DNA from: JBFJKD01 sp041600415
GTDB taxonomy: Bacteria; Pseudomonadota; Gammaproteobacteria; Pseudomonadales; Porticoccaceae
Direction of reading: 5' to 3'
Assembly (NCBI GenBank): GCA_041600415.1
Contig: JBFIKF010000003.1
Location: 62,001-126,000 of the forward strand
Length of the DNA: 64,000 nucleotides
Shown here: piece by piece, positions 45,626 through 54,176 of the stretch
How the letters are laid out: each line of letters begins with the position of its first letter
How positions within the stretch are numbered: the first letter of the stretch is position 1
The notes under the pieces: generated by a model
What the model saw: only the letters and a program-made list of their open reading frames with translations
Told to the model about the DNA's origin: nothing
The model's database searches: none
Program-made: the position numbers and the translations under genes

Positions 45626-46336
45626 TTAGTAATAGTCGTCGCCGAAGTCATCCTCGATCGCACCATCGCTCACCAGATGGCGACGGCGTTGTAGATACGC
45701 GTCGCGGATGAAAATATATTTGTCACCATGAATCAGTTTTTCCGCCTCCAGTAACTGGGATCTTTCCGAAATAGCCTGCGCGCCATAGATGTGGTTGCGG
45801 GTCGGCACATGATCAATCTCGCCAATTGGGTTCAGGAAGCTGTCCACCACCAATCCCGGCGCATCGCGCAAATTGCTGGGTCCAAATAGTGGCAACACAA
45901 TATAGGCGCCTTCCCCAACCCCCCAGAAACCCAGCGTCTGACCAAAATCTTCGCCTTCGTTAGCAGGCAAACCAAGGTCCTTGGCCACATCGAAAAAACC
46001 TGCCAGGCCCAGGGTTGAGTTGATCAAAAAACGACCAGTGTCGGTGCCGGCGAGAGCAAACTTACCCTGTAGCAGGTCATTTGCGATATTGACGAGTTCT
46101 CCGGCATTGTTAAACATCCGGTTGATGCCACTCTCCACCGGATCGGGCGTCACATAGTGATAACCAGTAGCGAGCGGTTTAAGTACGAAGCGGTCTGCCG
46201 TTTCATTAAAAGCAAATACCGCCCGGTTGATACCCTCTATCGGGTCCGACTGAGTATTGGTCTGCTCGGCAACTGCCGACATGCACATAAATGCGCTCAC
46301 TACCACCGCGACGAGACTGTAAATAGATCGGCCCAC
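45626..46336 (-). CDS. mlaA: MlaA-family outer-membrane phospholipid-transport protein
   Basis: Homolog of MlaA (VacJ), which removes misplaced phospholipids from the outer leaflet of the outer membrane. The MlaA core is clear: DPIEGINRAVFAFNE, then FLINSTLGLAGFFDVA and FGPSNLRDAPG, plus FIRDAYLQRRR. The longest frame to 46471 is not credible; a GTG at 46336 has an AGGGGG ribosome site 7-8 bases upstream and gives a proper signal peptide (about 236 residues). The signal peptide ends AVA-EQ and lacks a clear lipobox, whereas typical MlaA is a lipoprotein. Confidence 0.9.
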   Translation of the reverse strand: MGRSIYSLVAVVVSAFMCMSAVAEQTNTQSDPIEGINRAVFAFNETADRFVLKPLATGYHYVTPDPVESGINRMFNNAGELVNIANDLLQGKFALAGTDTGRFLINSTLGLAGFFDVAKDLGLPANEGEDFGQTLGFWGVGEGAYIVLPLFGPSNLRDAPGLVVDSFLNPIGEIDHVPTRNHIYGAQAISERSQLLEAEKLIHGDKYIFIRDAYLQRRRHLVSDGAIEDDFGDDYY

Positions 46337-46423
46337 TGGATATCCCCCTGGTTTCTCTGTCTGCACTAAACGCCCTATTCGAGGCATTTTATACAAAGAG
46401 TTTAGATGAAGATACAGGAACAA

Positions 46424-46450
46424 GCACCTTCCGCCGTCGGCGGAAGGTGC
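46424..46450 (-). terminator. Perfect 12-bp hairpin, terminator-like
   Basis: GCACCTTCCGCC pairs perfectly with GGCGGAAGGTGC across a 3-base loop. It lies about 30 bases downstream of the porin remnant, read on the minus strand, and before the mlaA start, but only a weak T stretch follows. It could be the surviving terminator of that remnant gene or a structured small-RNA element. Confidence 0.5.
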
Positions 46451-46478
46451 CATGTGTGTGGAACTTCGCACAATTTAA

Positions 46479-46640
46479 CTAAAAGGCGAACTGCGGCCTG
46501 GCCAGGATAGCGTCGCCGTCGTCCTCGTTACCGATCGCCTGTTCGACATCGATTGTGGCGTAATTAAATGCCACTTTCACCATTTCGTTGACGTATCAGT
46601 TGACCCTGAAAGTCAGTGTATTGCCGGTAATGGGATCAAT
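46479..46640 (-). pseudogene. Remnant of an outer-membrane porin C-terminus with in-frame stop
   Basis: The minus strand encodes a 34-residue tail ending ILARPQFAF. It ends in Phe, as beta-barrel porins do, and contains VAFNYATIDVEQ, resembling the last strand of OprP/OprO-type porins. In frame just upstream a TGA (46596-46598) lies where the motif reads LTFRVN-stop-YVNEMVKV; the family normally has Trp-Tyr there, so TGG to TGA is likely. Further upstream the reading frame has another stop within about 110 bases, and the gene body is missing. Most likely a decayed gene fragment between mlaA and the bufferin cluster. Confidence 0.45.
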
Positions 46641-46747
46641 GATCCCTTTGTTTGCGCTCGGGGTATAGTGAAAAAATACTGTGACGGAAAGGAGACGAAT
46701 CTATGACAGTCAGATGACTACGAGCCAGCGCTGCAAAGAGCGAATAG

Positions 46748-47524
46748 CTAATCAGCCACAGCCGCGGTACCGCAGAGGATATCGAGGTTGCGCAACTGTT
46801 CGAGCGTAGCGCGTCCGCTCTCGACGATGGCAGCCACATCCTCCGCCTGCATCTCCGCTGCTATAGTTTGTAATGCCTCTCGCCCACTTAATTCACCGTC
46901 CTCAAGGAGTTGCAACAGGCGCACCGTTACCGCATTACTTTCCAGAAAACGTACTTGCTGCTGGCGATTGCGATAGACTATCAGATAGGTGGCTGCCGCC
47001 GGGAGTGTCGACGGTTGATACGCGGGGCCAATCAATTGTACGGGGTACTGGTAACACAGCCGCCACGCCAATGGGGATACTACCGGCCGACCCGCCAGCA
47101 AATCGCCATCTGTTGCGACACCTGATTCGGGAAATTCCTCAGGGGATACGTCCAGGGCCAGCTCAACCCACTCGTAATGGGCCAGCTCAAGAATAAACGG
47201 CAGCTCGGGTTGCGACTCAGCCCCGCCATCCTGTAAAAAGCGCAGGAACTCCTGACTAATTTCCAGAAATAACGGCGTGTGACAACGGTGTAATCGAATA
47301 AAATTCCGCACCAGGCGGTGCCACCTGGGGGCGTCCAGCAAACTGCGTAGGACGGGAAATCCACTGCTGAGAAAGCCTTCAATATTGTTGTATATCAGTT
47401 CCCGATAAATCGCCATACGGCGATCTTCAATACCCTCCGGAGCAGGGCAGTTCTCGGGATCGCGTACATGACTGGTAAAAGTATCCTGCGCTGCGCGCAA
47501 AGATTCAGCGCCATTCACGGTCAA
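46748..47524 (-). CDS. DUF2063 partner of the MNIO enzyme (HvfC/BufC-like)
   Basis: 258 residues. The N-terminal half is the DUF2063 putative DNA-binding domain, here more likely a peptide-recognition module (RRMAIYRELIYNNIEGFLSSGFPVL). The C-terminal half is HvfC-like. In published bufferin/HvfABC systems this protein assists the DUF692 enzyme in modifying the precursor. It lies 12 bases downstream of the MNIO gene on the same strand. The start at 47524 is a TTG; a GTG 6 bases further in has better spacing to a GGA stretch and may be the true start. Confidence 0.85.
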   Translation of the reverse strand: MTVNGAESLRAAQDTFTSHVRDPENCPAPEGIEDRRMAIYRELIYNNIEGFLSSGFPVLRSLLDAPRWHRLVRNFIRLHRCHTPLFLEISQEFLRFLQDGGAESQPELPFILELAHYEWVELALDVSPEEFPESGVATDGDLLAGRPVVSPLAWRLCYQYPVQLIGPAYQPSTLPAAATYLIVYRNRQQQVRFLESNAVTVRLLQLLEDGELSGREALQTIAAEMQAEDVAAIVESGRATLEQLRNLDILCGTAAVAD

Positions 47525-47536
47525 AATTCCATACTT

Positions 47537-48412
47537 TCACGACATTGTCGCCGATGCGGCGCGCGCTCGCGGAGGCACAGTATCCATTTTTGCCAGGCGT
47601 TGTTGCAATGTTCTAACTCTTCCTACTTCCAGTTCCATCTCCGCCACCGGCGGATAATTGAAATCCCGCTCAAGCAGGGTGGGAAACACACCAAAGCGTG
47701 TGTAGGCCTGTTCCAGCAAAGACCATACTGGTTCAATCACGTCCGCCCCGTGGGTATCCACTCGCAAATCAGGCGCTTCACAATAGTGCCCCGCCACATG
47801 CCCATAGGCGATACGCTCCCCCGGCAAGGCGGCCAGGAATTCACTGGCATCGTAGCCGTGATTAATACTGTTTACAAAAATATTATTAACGTCGAGCAAT
47901 AAATTGCAATCCGCTTCATCCAGAACCCCATTTATAAATTGGGCTTCAGTCAGGCGCTGCTGAGGAGCGGCGTAATAGGAAACATTTTCGATGGCGATGC
48001 GTTGACCCAGGAAATCCTGCACCTGGCGAATACGTTCAGCGACGTACGCGATCGCTTCTTCGGTGAAGGGTATCGGCATCAAATCGTACAGATGGCCTGC
48101 GTCGCTGCAGTAACTTAAATGTTCTGAATAACAGCGTATGTTGTGTTCAGCAATAAATTCTTTGATGTCCCGCAACAGACCCCAGTCCAGGGGCGCGGGC
48201 GAACCGAGGGACAGGGACAGACCGTGACAAACGAACGGGTAGCGTTCGGTATAAGCGCGAAATTGCCGCCCGAAACGTCCGCCCACGCGAATCCAGTTTT
48301 CCGGAGCGACCTCCATAAAATCGACGCTGGCGGGCGTCAGGGAGAGCAGCGGGCCCAGTAGTGCCCGCCGCAACCCTAACCCAGCCCCGCTTATAGCAGG
48401 CGATTGTTGCAT
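47537..48412 (-). CDS. MNIO (DUF692) multinuclear iron oxidative enzyme (HvfB/BufB-like)
   Basis: 291-residue TIM-barrel iron enzyme of the DUF692/MNIO family, which rewrites Cys residues in precursor peptides to oxazolone/thioamide or thiooxazole groups. Candidate iron ligands are His63 (VCHGLSLSLG), His98 (YSEHLSY), Glu142 (AIENVSYY), Asp174 (LLLDVNN), His205 and His209 (YGHVAGHY) and His221 (DTHGADV), matching the family pattern. It is 20 bases after the precursor gene and 12 before the DUF2063 gene. Together these make a complete bufferin-type operon. Confidence 0.92.
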   Translation of the reverse strand: MQQSPAISGAGLGLRRALLGPLLSLTPASVDFMEVAPENWIRVGGRFGRQFRAYTERYPFVCHGLSLSLGSPAPLDWGLLRDIKEFIAEHNIRCYSEHLSYCSDAGHLYDLMPIPFTEEAIAYVAERIRQVQDFLGQRIAIENVSYYAAPQQRLTEAQFINGVLDEADCNLLLDVNNIFVNSINHGYDASEFLAALPGERIAYGHVAGHYCEAPDLRVDTHGADVIEPVWSLLEQAYTRFGVFPTLLERDFNYPPVAEMELEVGRVRTLQQRLAKMDTVPPRARAASATMS

Positions 48413-48432
48413 TGTAGATAAATAGCGAGAAT

Positions 48433-48792
48433 TTATTCGCTTTTAGCACCACATTTGCCTTCGCCACACTTACCTTCTTCCGTGGCCTTGGCAGCTGCCT
48501 TGTCTTCCCCGCAGGCGCCTTCTTTAGCCTTGGCGTGATCCTCACCACAGGTTCCTTCCGCGGCGCCTTTGGCTTCAGCAGTTTTCGCTTTGTCTGCACC
48601 GCACTTGCCTTCACCACATTTGCCCTCGCCACATTTACCTTCGGCGTCCTTGGCGGCGAGGTTGTAGCCCGCGTTCAATTCGGTCACCTGAAACGGGTTT
48701 TGCGCGGCATGGGCTGCGGATCCCAGTGCCAGAGATGTCATAAATGCGGCACCAACTGCCAGCGCGAGGGGTTTAACGGTATGTTTTGCCAT
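48433..48792 (-). CDS. Exported Cys-rich RiPP precursor, HvfA/bufferin type
   Basis: 119-residue secreted precursor. ATG at 48792 has an AGGAGA ribosome site; longer in-frame starts lack one. A signal peptide ends near Ala29-Ala30 (AHAA). After the short conserved segment NPFQVTELNAGY come seven Cys, each in an EGxCG motif: five EGKCG (Cys54, 59, 64, 109, 114), one EGTCG (82) and one EGACG (94), separated by Ala/Lys/Glu-rich spacers. In known systems these Cys are modified by the neighbouring MNIO enzyme and bind copper. First gene of the three-gene operon. No DoxX/BufD gene is adjacent. Confidence 0.9.
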   Translation of the reverse strand: MAKHTVKPLALAVGAAFMTSLALGSAAHAAQNPFQVTELNAGYNLAAKDAEGKCGEGKCGEGKCGADKAKTAEAKGAAEGTCGEDHAKAKEGACGEDKAAAKATEEGKCGEGKCGAKSE

Positions 48793-49010
48793 GATTACTC
48801 TCCTGTTACATGTCGTGCTTTGGTTGACCACGATTGATGGAACGTTCGCGGATAAGGTTACGCAAATGTTTTACCTCATAATAGCCTGAATGAATGCAGA
48901 CTGGGTTTTATGACCTGGTTAAGTAGGGTAAGTTTCCATATTACACGAAATTCTAACAATCTCACCCGTAAGTCACACGCTACAGAAGTACCGTACATGC
49001 AACGGGCTCC

Positions 49011-52000
49011 TCACTGCACAAGTATCGCCGCGATGCGCTCCCGCTGGTCCTGCAAACGCTTGAGAGACACGGGTACGGCGGTTTTCAACCCTTGCGCGTA
49101 CACCGAAACCCGGTACTCTTCTATCATAAAACGCAATTTTTCCACCTCCAGTAAGGTATTCAGAGAAAACTCGTGACTGCGCGCCGTAAATTCTCCTGCC
49201 ACTGTTATATAGTCTACCAGCTCGGCGGATACGGCCTGGTCGTGCGCTACCCGCTGCGGCAATCGCTCAAATCGCGTGAGTGCGGCGCGCACATAGCGTT
49301 CCATCTGGCGCAACCAGAAAAAACTGATCTCCTTTAAAAAGCCCGTCGCGAACAGTGCCGCCATCTGGACCCGACAGTCCGCTACGGCCCGAGGAAAGTG
49401 CAGTTCCCGTGTGCGCAGCAAAGCATACAGTTCCACCAGGGCCTTGGCCTGGGCGTCGAGCAATTGTTCCAGCTCAAGGGCCAGCGCGCCGGTAACGCCG
49501 ACACCCCGATCCAGGCACTGGTTAAACGCCTGCTCCGACCTGGGCAAAGGGTGCCCGTCGAAACAACCGTGGCGATACACCGCGTAAATCAGATCCGCCG
49601 TTAGCGTTTCAAAAGGGGGTAACTTCGCGTTGGCAAACAGCAACTCATTGCCGCGACACAACTGCTTGCGCCAGCGACGCTCCGCTTTTTCCCTGCAAAT
49701 GACCGCGAGGCGCACTACGCCCCGTCTGGATTCGTATTCGGCGAGGGTGGGATTATCCCGCACCTCGATGGCCACGCTATCGCCGGTATCCACTAACGCC
49801 GGGTAACTGCGTATTTCCAGCCCGTTCCTGATATCGACAATCACCTCCGGCAGTTCCCCGAAATTCCATAAAGTGATGCCGGTTGTGGTTAGTTCAGCGG
49901 CGGGCGAACCTTCGCTATTAAGCACCTGTTCGACCTGGCGCTGGTAGGCATCCCGCAGCGTTCTCAGGTCCTTGCTGTGCGACAACATCTGCCCCTGCTC
50001 ATCCACAAGTATAAAATTTATGCGATAAAAAGCGTCCAGTTTATCCAGCTGCCAGCAATCATCGGGCAATTGAACGCCGATCAGCTTCTGTAGTTCGACT
50101 CCCAATGCCGTCGCCAATGGGCGGTTCTGTGGGCACAGGGCCGACAGCGCTCGATCCGCATAATCTGGTAGCGGCACACAACGTTTGCGCCATTGCTTGG
50201 GCAACGTTTTGAGCATGGCGATCACCTTGTCCCGCAACAACCCAGGCACCAACCAGTCAAACAACGCATCCGGTACCTGATGCAGAATTGCCAGGGGCAC
50301 CTGCACGCTCACACCATCCATGGGATGACCGGGTTCGAAACGGTAACTCAGAGAATAGCTATGTCCTTCCCAATCGATACTGGTGGGAAATTGCGCAACC
50401 TGTTCGGTGCCCGGCATATTTGCTGCGAGTAGTGCCCTGTCCAGATAAAGCAGTTTGGGGTTAGACGCTTCTGCGCCTTTGCGCCAGGTTTCAAATTGCG
50501 CCAGACTGGTTATTTCTGGCGGCACACGCTCGTCGTAAAATTGATACACAACCTGCTCATCGGCCGCGATGTCGCGACGTCGCATGCGTTGTTCAAGATC
50601 ATCCAGGTGTTCCGCCAAACTGCGGTTGTGGACAGCGAATTGTCCCACGCCTCGATCCTGCACACCGTAGCGCCCCTCCACCAGCGCCTGCTGAATAAAT
50701 ACCTGCCGCGCTGACGGCGCATTAATTTTGCCAAATTCAACACTGCGCCGATCGGCTATCACCAGGCCATAAAGCGTCTGCTTTTCGTAGGCCATGACAC
50801 GACCACTGCGCGGCACGTAGTGGGGCTCGCTGTATTCACGTTTGATGCGATGGGCGGCAATAGTGGACAACCAGCGGGGATCAATCTGCGCACAACCGTG
50901 GGCAAACAGACGACTGGTTTCGATCAATTCGCCCGCCATCACCCATTTCGGCGGTTTTTTGGCCAGAGCGGATCCCGGAAAAAGGTGGAACCTGCGATTG
51001 CGCGCTCCCATATATTCGTTGTTGTTGTGGCGAAAACCTATATTCCCCAATAAACCGCTGAGTATGGCGCGATGGATACTGTCACGATCCGCGGCTTGAT
51101 GGTTGTCGCGCAAACCCGACTGGCGACAGCTCATGTGCAATTGGTGGTGCAATTCCCGCCATTCGCGCATGCGCATATACGATATTGATAATTGACGACA
51201 TAAACTGGCAAACTGATTTTTACTCAACGCCTGACGCTGCGCTTCGAGAAATGTCCACATGTTCCAGAAAGTGTAAAAATCGGAGTCGGGATCGAGCCAT
51301 TGTCGATGTTTTTCATCCGCTGCCTGACGCTTCTCTGCCGGTCGCTCGCGGGGATCCTGCACACTCAGCGCCGCGACGATAACCAACAACTCCCGCACAC
51401 AACCTTCGCGATTAGCAGCCAGCAACATACGCGCAAATTTCGGATCCACCGGCAGGCGCGCCATTTGCCGCCCCAGATCAGTGAGCTGCCCACGACTGTC
51501 CACCGCGCCGAGCTCGACGAGTAAATTGTACCCGTCATTAATGAAACGGTTGTCCGGTGGATCCACGAACGGAAAACGACGCACATCGCCCACGCGAAAT
51601 TGCAGCATTTGTAAAATAACCGCCGCCAGATTGGTGCGTAAAATTTCTGGGTCGGAAAACTCGGGGCGCTGTGCAAAATCCTGTTCGCTGTATAGACGGA
51701 TACAGACACCGTTGGCGAGCCGACCACAACGCCCCGCCCGTTGATTCGCGCTGGCCTGCGAGATCGGCTCGATCGGCAGGCGCTGCACCTTGGTTCGATA
51801 ACTATAACGACTGACGCGCGCGTAGCCCGTATCCACCACATAGCGCACCCCGGGCACGGTAATCGAGGTCTCTGCGACATTGGTCGCGAGGATGATACGG
51901 GTGCCGGTGTGTGCCTGAAATACGCGGCGCTGATCCTTTAATCCGAGTCGCGCATACAGGGGTAGTACTTCCACATGGCGCAGCTCGGCCTTGCGCAGCG

Positions 52001-52985
52001 CCTGGGCGACATCGCGTATTTCTCGCTCGCCGCTGACAAACACCAGAATGTCCCCCCGTTGCGGTAACGCCAGTAATTCCTCCACCGCGGACACCACCGC
52101 AGCGGGCAGTTCCTCTTCCGTAGCGGGTGGCTGATAGCGAAGTGCCACGGGATAAGTGCGCCCCGCTACGGCGATCACCGGCGCGTCGTCAAAATGTGCG
52201 GCAAATTTGTGAACATCGATAGTTGCCGACGTGATAATCACTTTGAGATCGGGGCGACGGGGTAGAATTTGTTTAATGTAACCGAGAATAAAATCAATAT
52301 TCAGACTACGCTCGTGAGCTTCGTCAATAATCAGGGTGTCGTAGCGCAGCAAATCCGGATCACTGCGAATTTCTGCCAGCAAAATACCATCGGTCATCAG
52401 TTTAACCAGCGTAAGATCACTGCACTGATCCTGAAACCGCACCTGATAACCGACCGCGCTACCTAGTGGCACCTGCAATTCTTCGGCGATGCGACTGGCC
52501 ACCGTGGACGCGGCAATGCGACGTGGCTGTGTATGACCAATTAAACCCGTTACTCCACGGCCCAGCTCAAGGCATATCTTCGGCAATTGGGTGGTTTTAC
52601 CCGACCCGGTTTCCCCGGAAACAATCACCACCTGATGATTACCAATGGCATCGGCAATCTGTTGGCGCTGGGCAACAACAGGCAAATTTGTGGCGTAACT
52701 GACGGTGGGTAAGGATTTTTGTCGCTCCAAGGCACGCGCAACAGACGCTTCCATACGCGTGCTGAGTGAGTCAAGCGCAGTGCTACCGGGGGCGCGTTTG
52801 CCCGTCCCACGGGCAGAATTTTTGCGGACCTGAGAGGGTGCGGCTCGCGGAGACGGTTGAGGTCTGGAGGCATGGGCTTGCGCGCCTTGCAGGGCGTGCA
52901 ACTCTTTCTGAAAACACGGCCGGTCCACGTTCATGCACTGGGGCAGCAGGGCCTCCAGTGCCGGGTAAGTTGCGGGGCGAGTCAT
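49011..52985 (-). CDS. hrpA: ATP-dependent RNA helicase HrpA
   Basis: DEAH-box helicase of 1324 residues, the usual HrpA length. Walker A is VSGETGSGKTTQLPK near residue 135, the DEAH box is IIDEAHERSLN, and the SAT motif is VIITSATIDV. The C-terminal OB-fold and HrpA-specific extensions are present. In Escherichia coli HrpA acts on mRNA and stalled ribosomes. It is the last gene of the moxR-VWA-hrpA group, 15 bases after the VWA gene. Complete, with no internal stops. Confidence 0.96.
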   Translation of the reverse strand: MTRPATYPALEALLPQCMNVDRPCFQKELHALQGAQAHASRPQPSPRAAPSQVRKNSARGTGKRAPGSTALDSLSTRMEASVARALERQKSLPTVSYATNLPVVAQRQQIADAIGNHQVVIVSGETGSGKTTQLPKICLELGRGVTGLIGHTQPRRIAASTVASRIAEELQVPLGSAVGYQVRFQDQCSDLTLVKLMTDGILLAEIRSDPDLLRYDTLIIDEAHERSLNIDFILGYIKQILPRRPDLKVIITSATIDVHKFAAHFDDAPVIAVAGRTYPVALRYQPPATEEELPAAVVSAVEELLALPQRGDILVFVSGEREIRDVAQALRKAELRHVEVLPLYARLGLKDQRRVFQAHTGTRIILATNVAETSITVPGVRYVVDTGYARVSRYSYRTKVQRLPIEPISQASANQRAGRCGRLANGVCIRLYSEQDFAQRPEFSDPEILRTNLAAVILQMLQFRVGDVRRFPFVDPPDNRFINDGYNLLVELGAVDSRGQLTDLGRQMARLPVDPKFARMLLAANREGCVRELLVIVAALSVQDPRERPAEKRQAADEKHRQWLDPDSDFYTFWNMWTFLEAQRQALSKNQFASLCRQLSISYMRMREWRELHHQLHMSCRQSGLRDNHQAADRDSIHRAILSGLLGNIGFRHNNNEYMGARNRRFHLFPGSALAKKPPKWVMAGELIETSRLFAHGCAQIDPRWLSTIAAHRIKREYSEPHYVPRSGRVMAYEKQTLYGLVIADRRSVEFGKINAPSARQVFIQQALVEGRYGVQDRGVGQFAVHNRSLAEHLDDLEQRMRRRDIAADEQVVYQFYDERVPPEITSLAQFETWRKGAEASNPKLLYLDRALLAANMPGTEQVAQFPTSIDWEGHSYSLSYRFEPGHPMDGVSVQVPLAILHQVPDALFDWLVPGLLRDKVIAMLKTLPKQWRKRCVPLPDYADRALSALCPQNRPLATALGVELQKLIGVQLPDDCWQLDKLDAFYRINFILVDEQGQMLSHSKDLRTLRDAYQRQVEQVLNSEGSPAAELTTTGITLWNFGELPEVIVDIRNGLEIRSYPALVDTGDSVAIEVRDNPTLAEYESRRGVVRLAVICREKAERRWRKQLCRGNELLFANAKLPPFETLTADLIYAVYRHGCFDGHPLPRSEQAFNQCLDRGVGVTGALALELEQLLDAQAKALVELYALLRTRELHFPRAVADCRVQMAALFATGFLKEISFFWLRQMERYVRAALTRFERLPQRVAHDQAVSAELVDYITVAGEFTARSHEFSLNTLLEVEKLRFMIEEYRVSVYAQGLKTAVPVSLKRLQDQRERIAAILVQ

Positions 52986-53000
52986 AATTGACGAGCAAGC

Positions 53001-54176
53001 CTATTTGGAGAGCAGTTTCATACCTTCTTCAAGTCCGCCGATGGTCAGCGGAAACATGCGGTGCTCTACTAACTGCCGCACCCGTTGAATGGTGGGCGTG
53101 TGCTCCCAGTAATCCTGACGCACCGGATTTAACCACACCACCTTATCGAAGGTATCGTTAATCCTTTCCATCCAGGTGACCCCGGATTCCTTGTTGTAAT
53201 ACTCCACACTACCGCCGGCACTTTCAATTTCATAGGGCGACATGGAGGCGTCCCCTACAAAAATAACTTTGTAGTCGGAGCTGTAGGTGCGCAACAGGTC
53301 GTAGGTTTCAGTCTTTTCCTGATAACGACGGAAATTATCTTTCCACACGTAGTCGTACAGCATATTGTGAAAATAAAAATACTCCATGTGTTTGAATTCC
53401 GTGCGCGCAGCGGAAAACAGTTCTTCACACAATTTAATATAGGGATCCATCGAACCGCCCACGTCGAAAAACAGCAGCACTTTAATGGCATTGTGCCGCT
53501 CGGGAACCATTTTAATATCCAGCAAGCCACCGTTATGGGCAGTAGAACGAATGGTGTTGTCGAGGTCGAGCTCTTCTTCAGCGCCGGTGCGCGCGAACTT
53601 GCGCAACCGCCGCAGTGCCACCTTGATATTGCGGGTACCCAGCTCGACCGAATCATCGAGATTGCTGAATTCGCGTTTTTCCCAGACTTTCAGTGCGCGT
53701 TTTTGCGTGCTTTCACCACCGACACGAACCCCTTCGGGATTGTAGCCGCTGTTGCCAAACGGTGATGTGCCACGCGTACCGATCCATTTGTTGCCGCCCT
53801 CGTGCCGTTTCTTTTGTTCCTTGAGGCGTTCTTTGAAGGCCTCTATCAACTTTTCGAGCCCACCCAGGCTTTCGATTTTGGCTTTTTCTTCTTCGCTCAG
53901 ACTTTTGACAAATTCCTGGCGCAGCCACTCCTCCGGAATCAATACGTCCAAAAATTCGTCCAGTGTCTCGAGATCTTTGAAATACAGGGTGAAGGCCCGG
54001 TCGTATTTGTCGTAAAACCGTTCGTCTTTGACCAGGCAGGTGCGCGCCAGAAAATAAAAATCCTCGATGCTGGCAAAGGCAATGTGTTGCTGCAAGGCTT
54101 CGAGCAGTACCAACAGCTCCTTGATGGTGACCGGAATACCGCCTTTGCGCAGTCCGTCAAAAAAATCCAGCAGCAT
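53001..54176 (-). CDS. VWA-domain protein (CoxE/YehP-like), MoxR partner
   Basis: 391 residues with a von Willebrand factor A domain in the C-terminal half. The MIDAS start reads FFDVGGSMDPY, with Gly in place of the first Ser of the usual DxSxS. The acidic and Lys-rich N-terminal half (FKERLKEQKKRHEGG) contains a helical repeat. Such proteins work with MoxR AAA+ ATPases in assembling or maturing protein complexes. It overlaps the moxR gene by one base. The client is not visible in the window. Confidence 0.87.
   Translation of the reverse strand: MLLDFFDGLRKGGIPVTIKELLVLLEALQQHIAFASIEDFYFLARTCLVKDERFYDKYDRAFTLYFKDLETLDEFLDVLIPEEWLRQEFVKSLSEEEKAKIESLGGLEKLIEAFKERLKEQKKRHEGGNKWIGTRGTSPFGNSGYNPEGVRVGGESTQKRALKVWEKREFSNLDDSVELGTRNIKVALRRLRKFARTGAEEELDLDNTIRSTAHNGGLLDIKMVPERHNAIKVLLFFDVGGSMDPYIKLCEELFSAARTEFKHMEYFYFHNMLYDYVWKDNFRRYQEKTETYDLLRTYSSDYKVIFVGDASMSPYEIESAGGSVEYYNKESGVTWMERINDTFDKVVWLNPVRQDYWEHTPTIQRVRQLVEHRMFPLTIGGLEEGMKLLSK

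Noticed and set aside
48147..48632. 161-residue minus-strand ORF overlapping the bufferin precursor and MNIO genes
   Set aside because: Alternate frame of the precursor and MNIO genes; it is basic and low-complexity and has no ribosome site.
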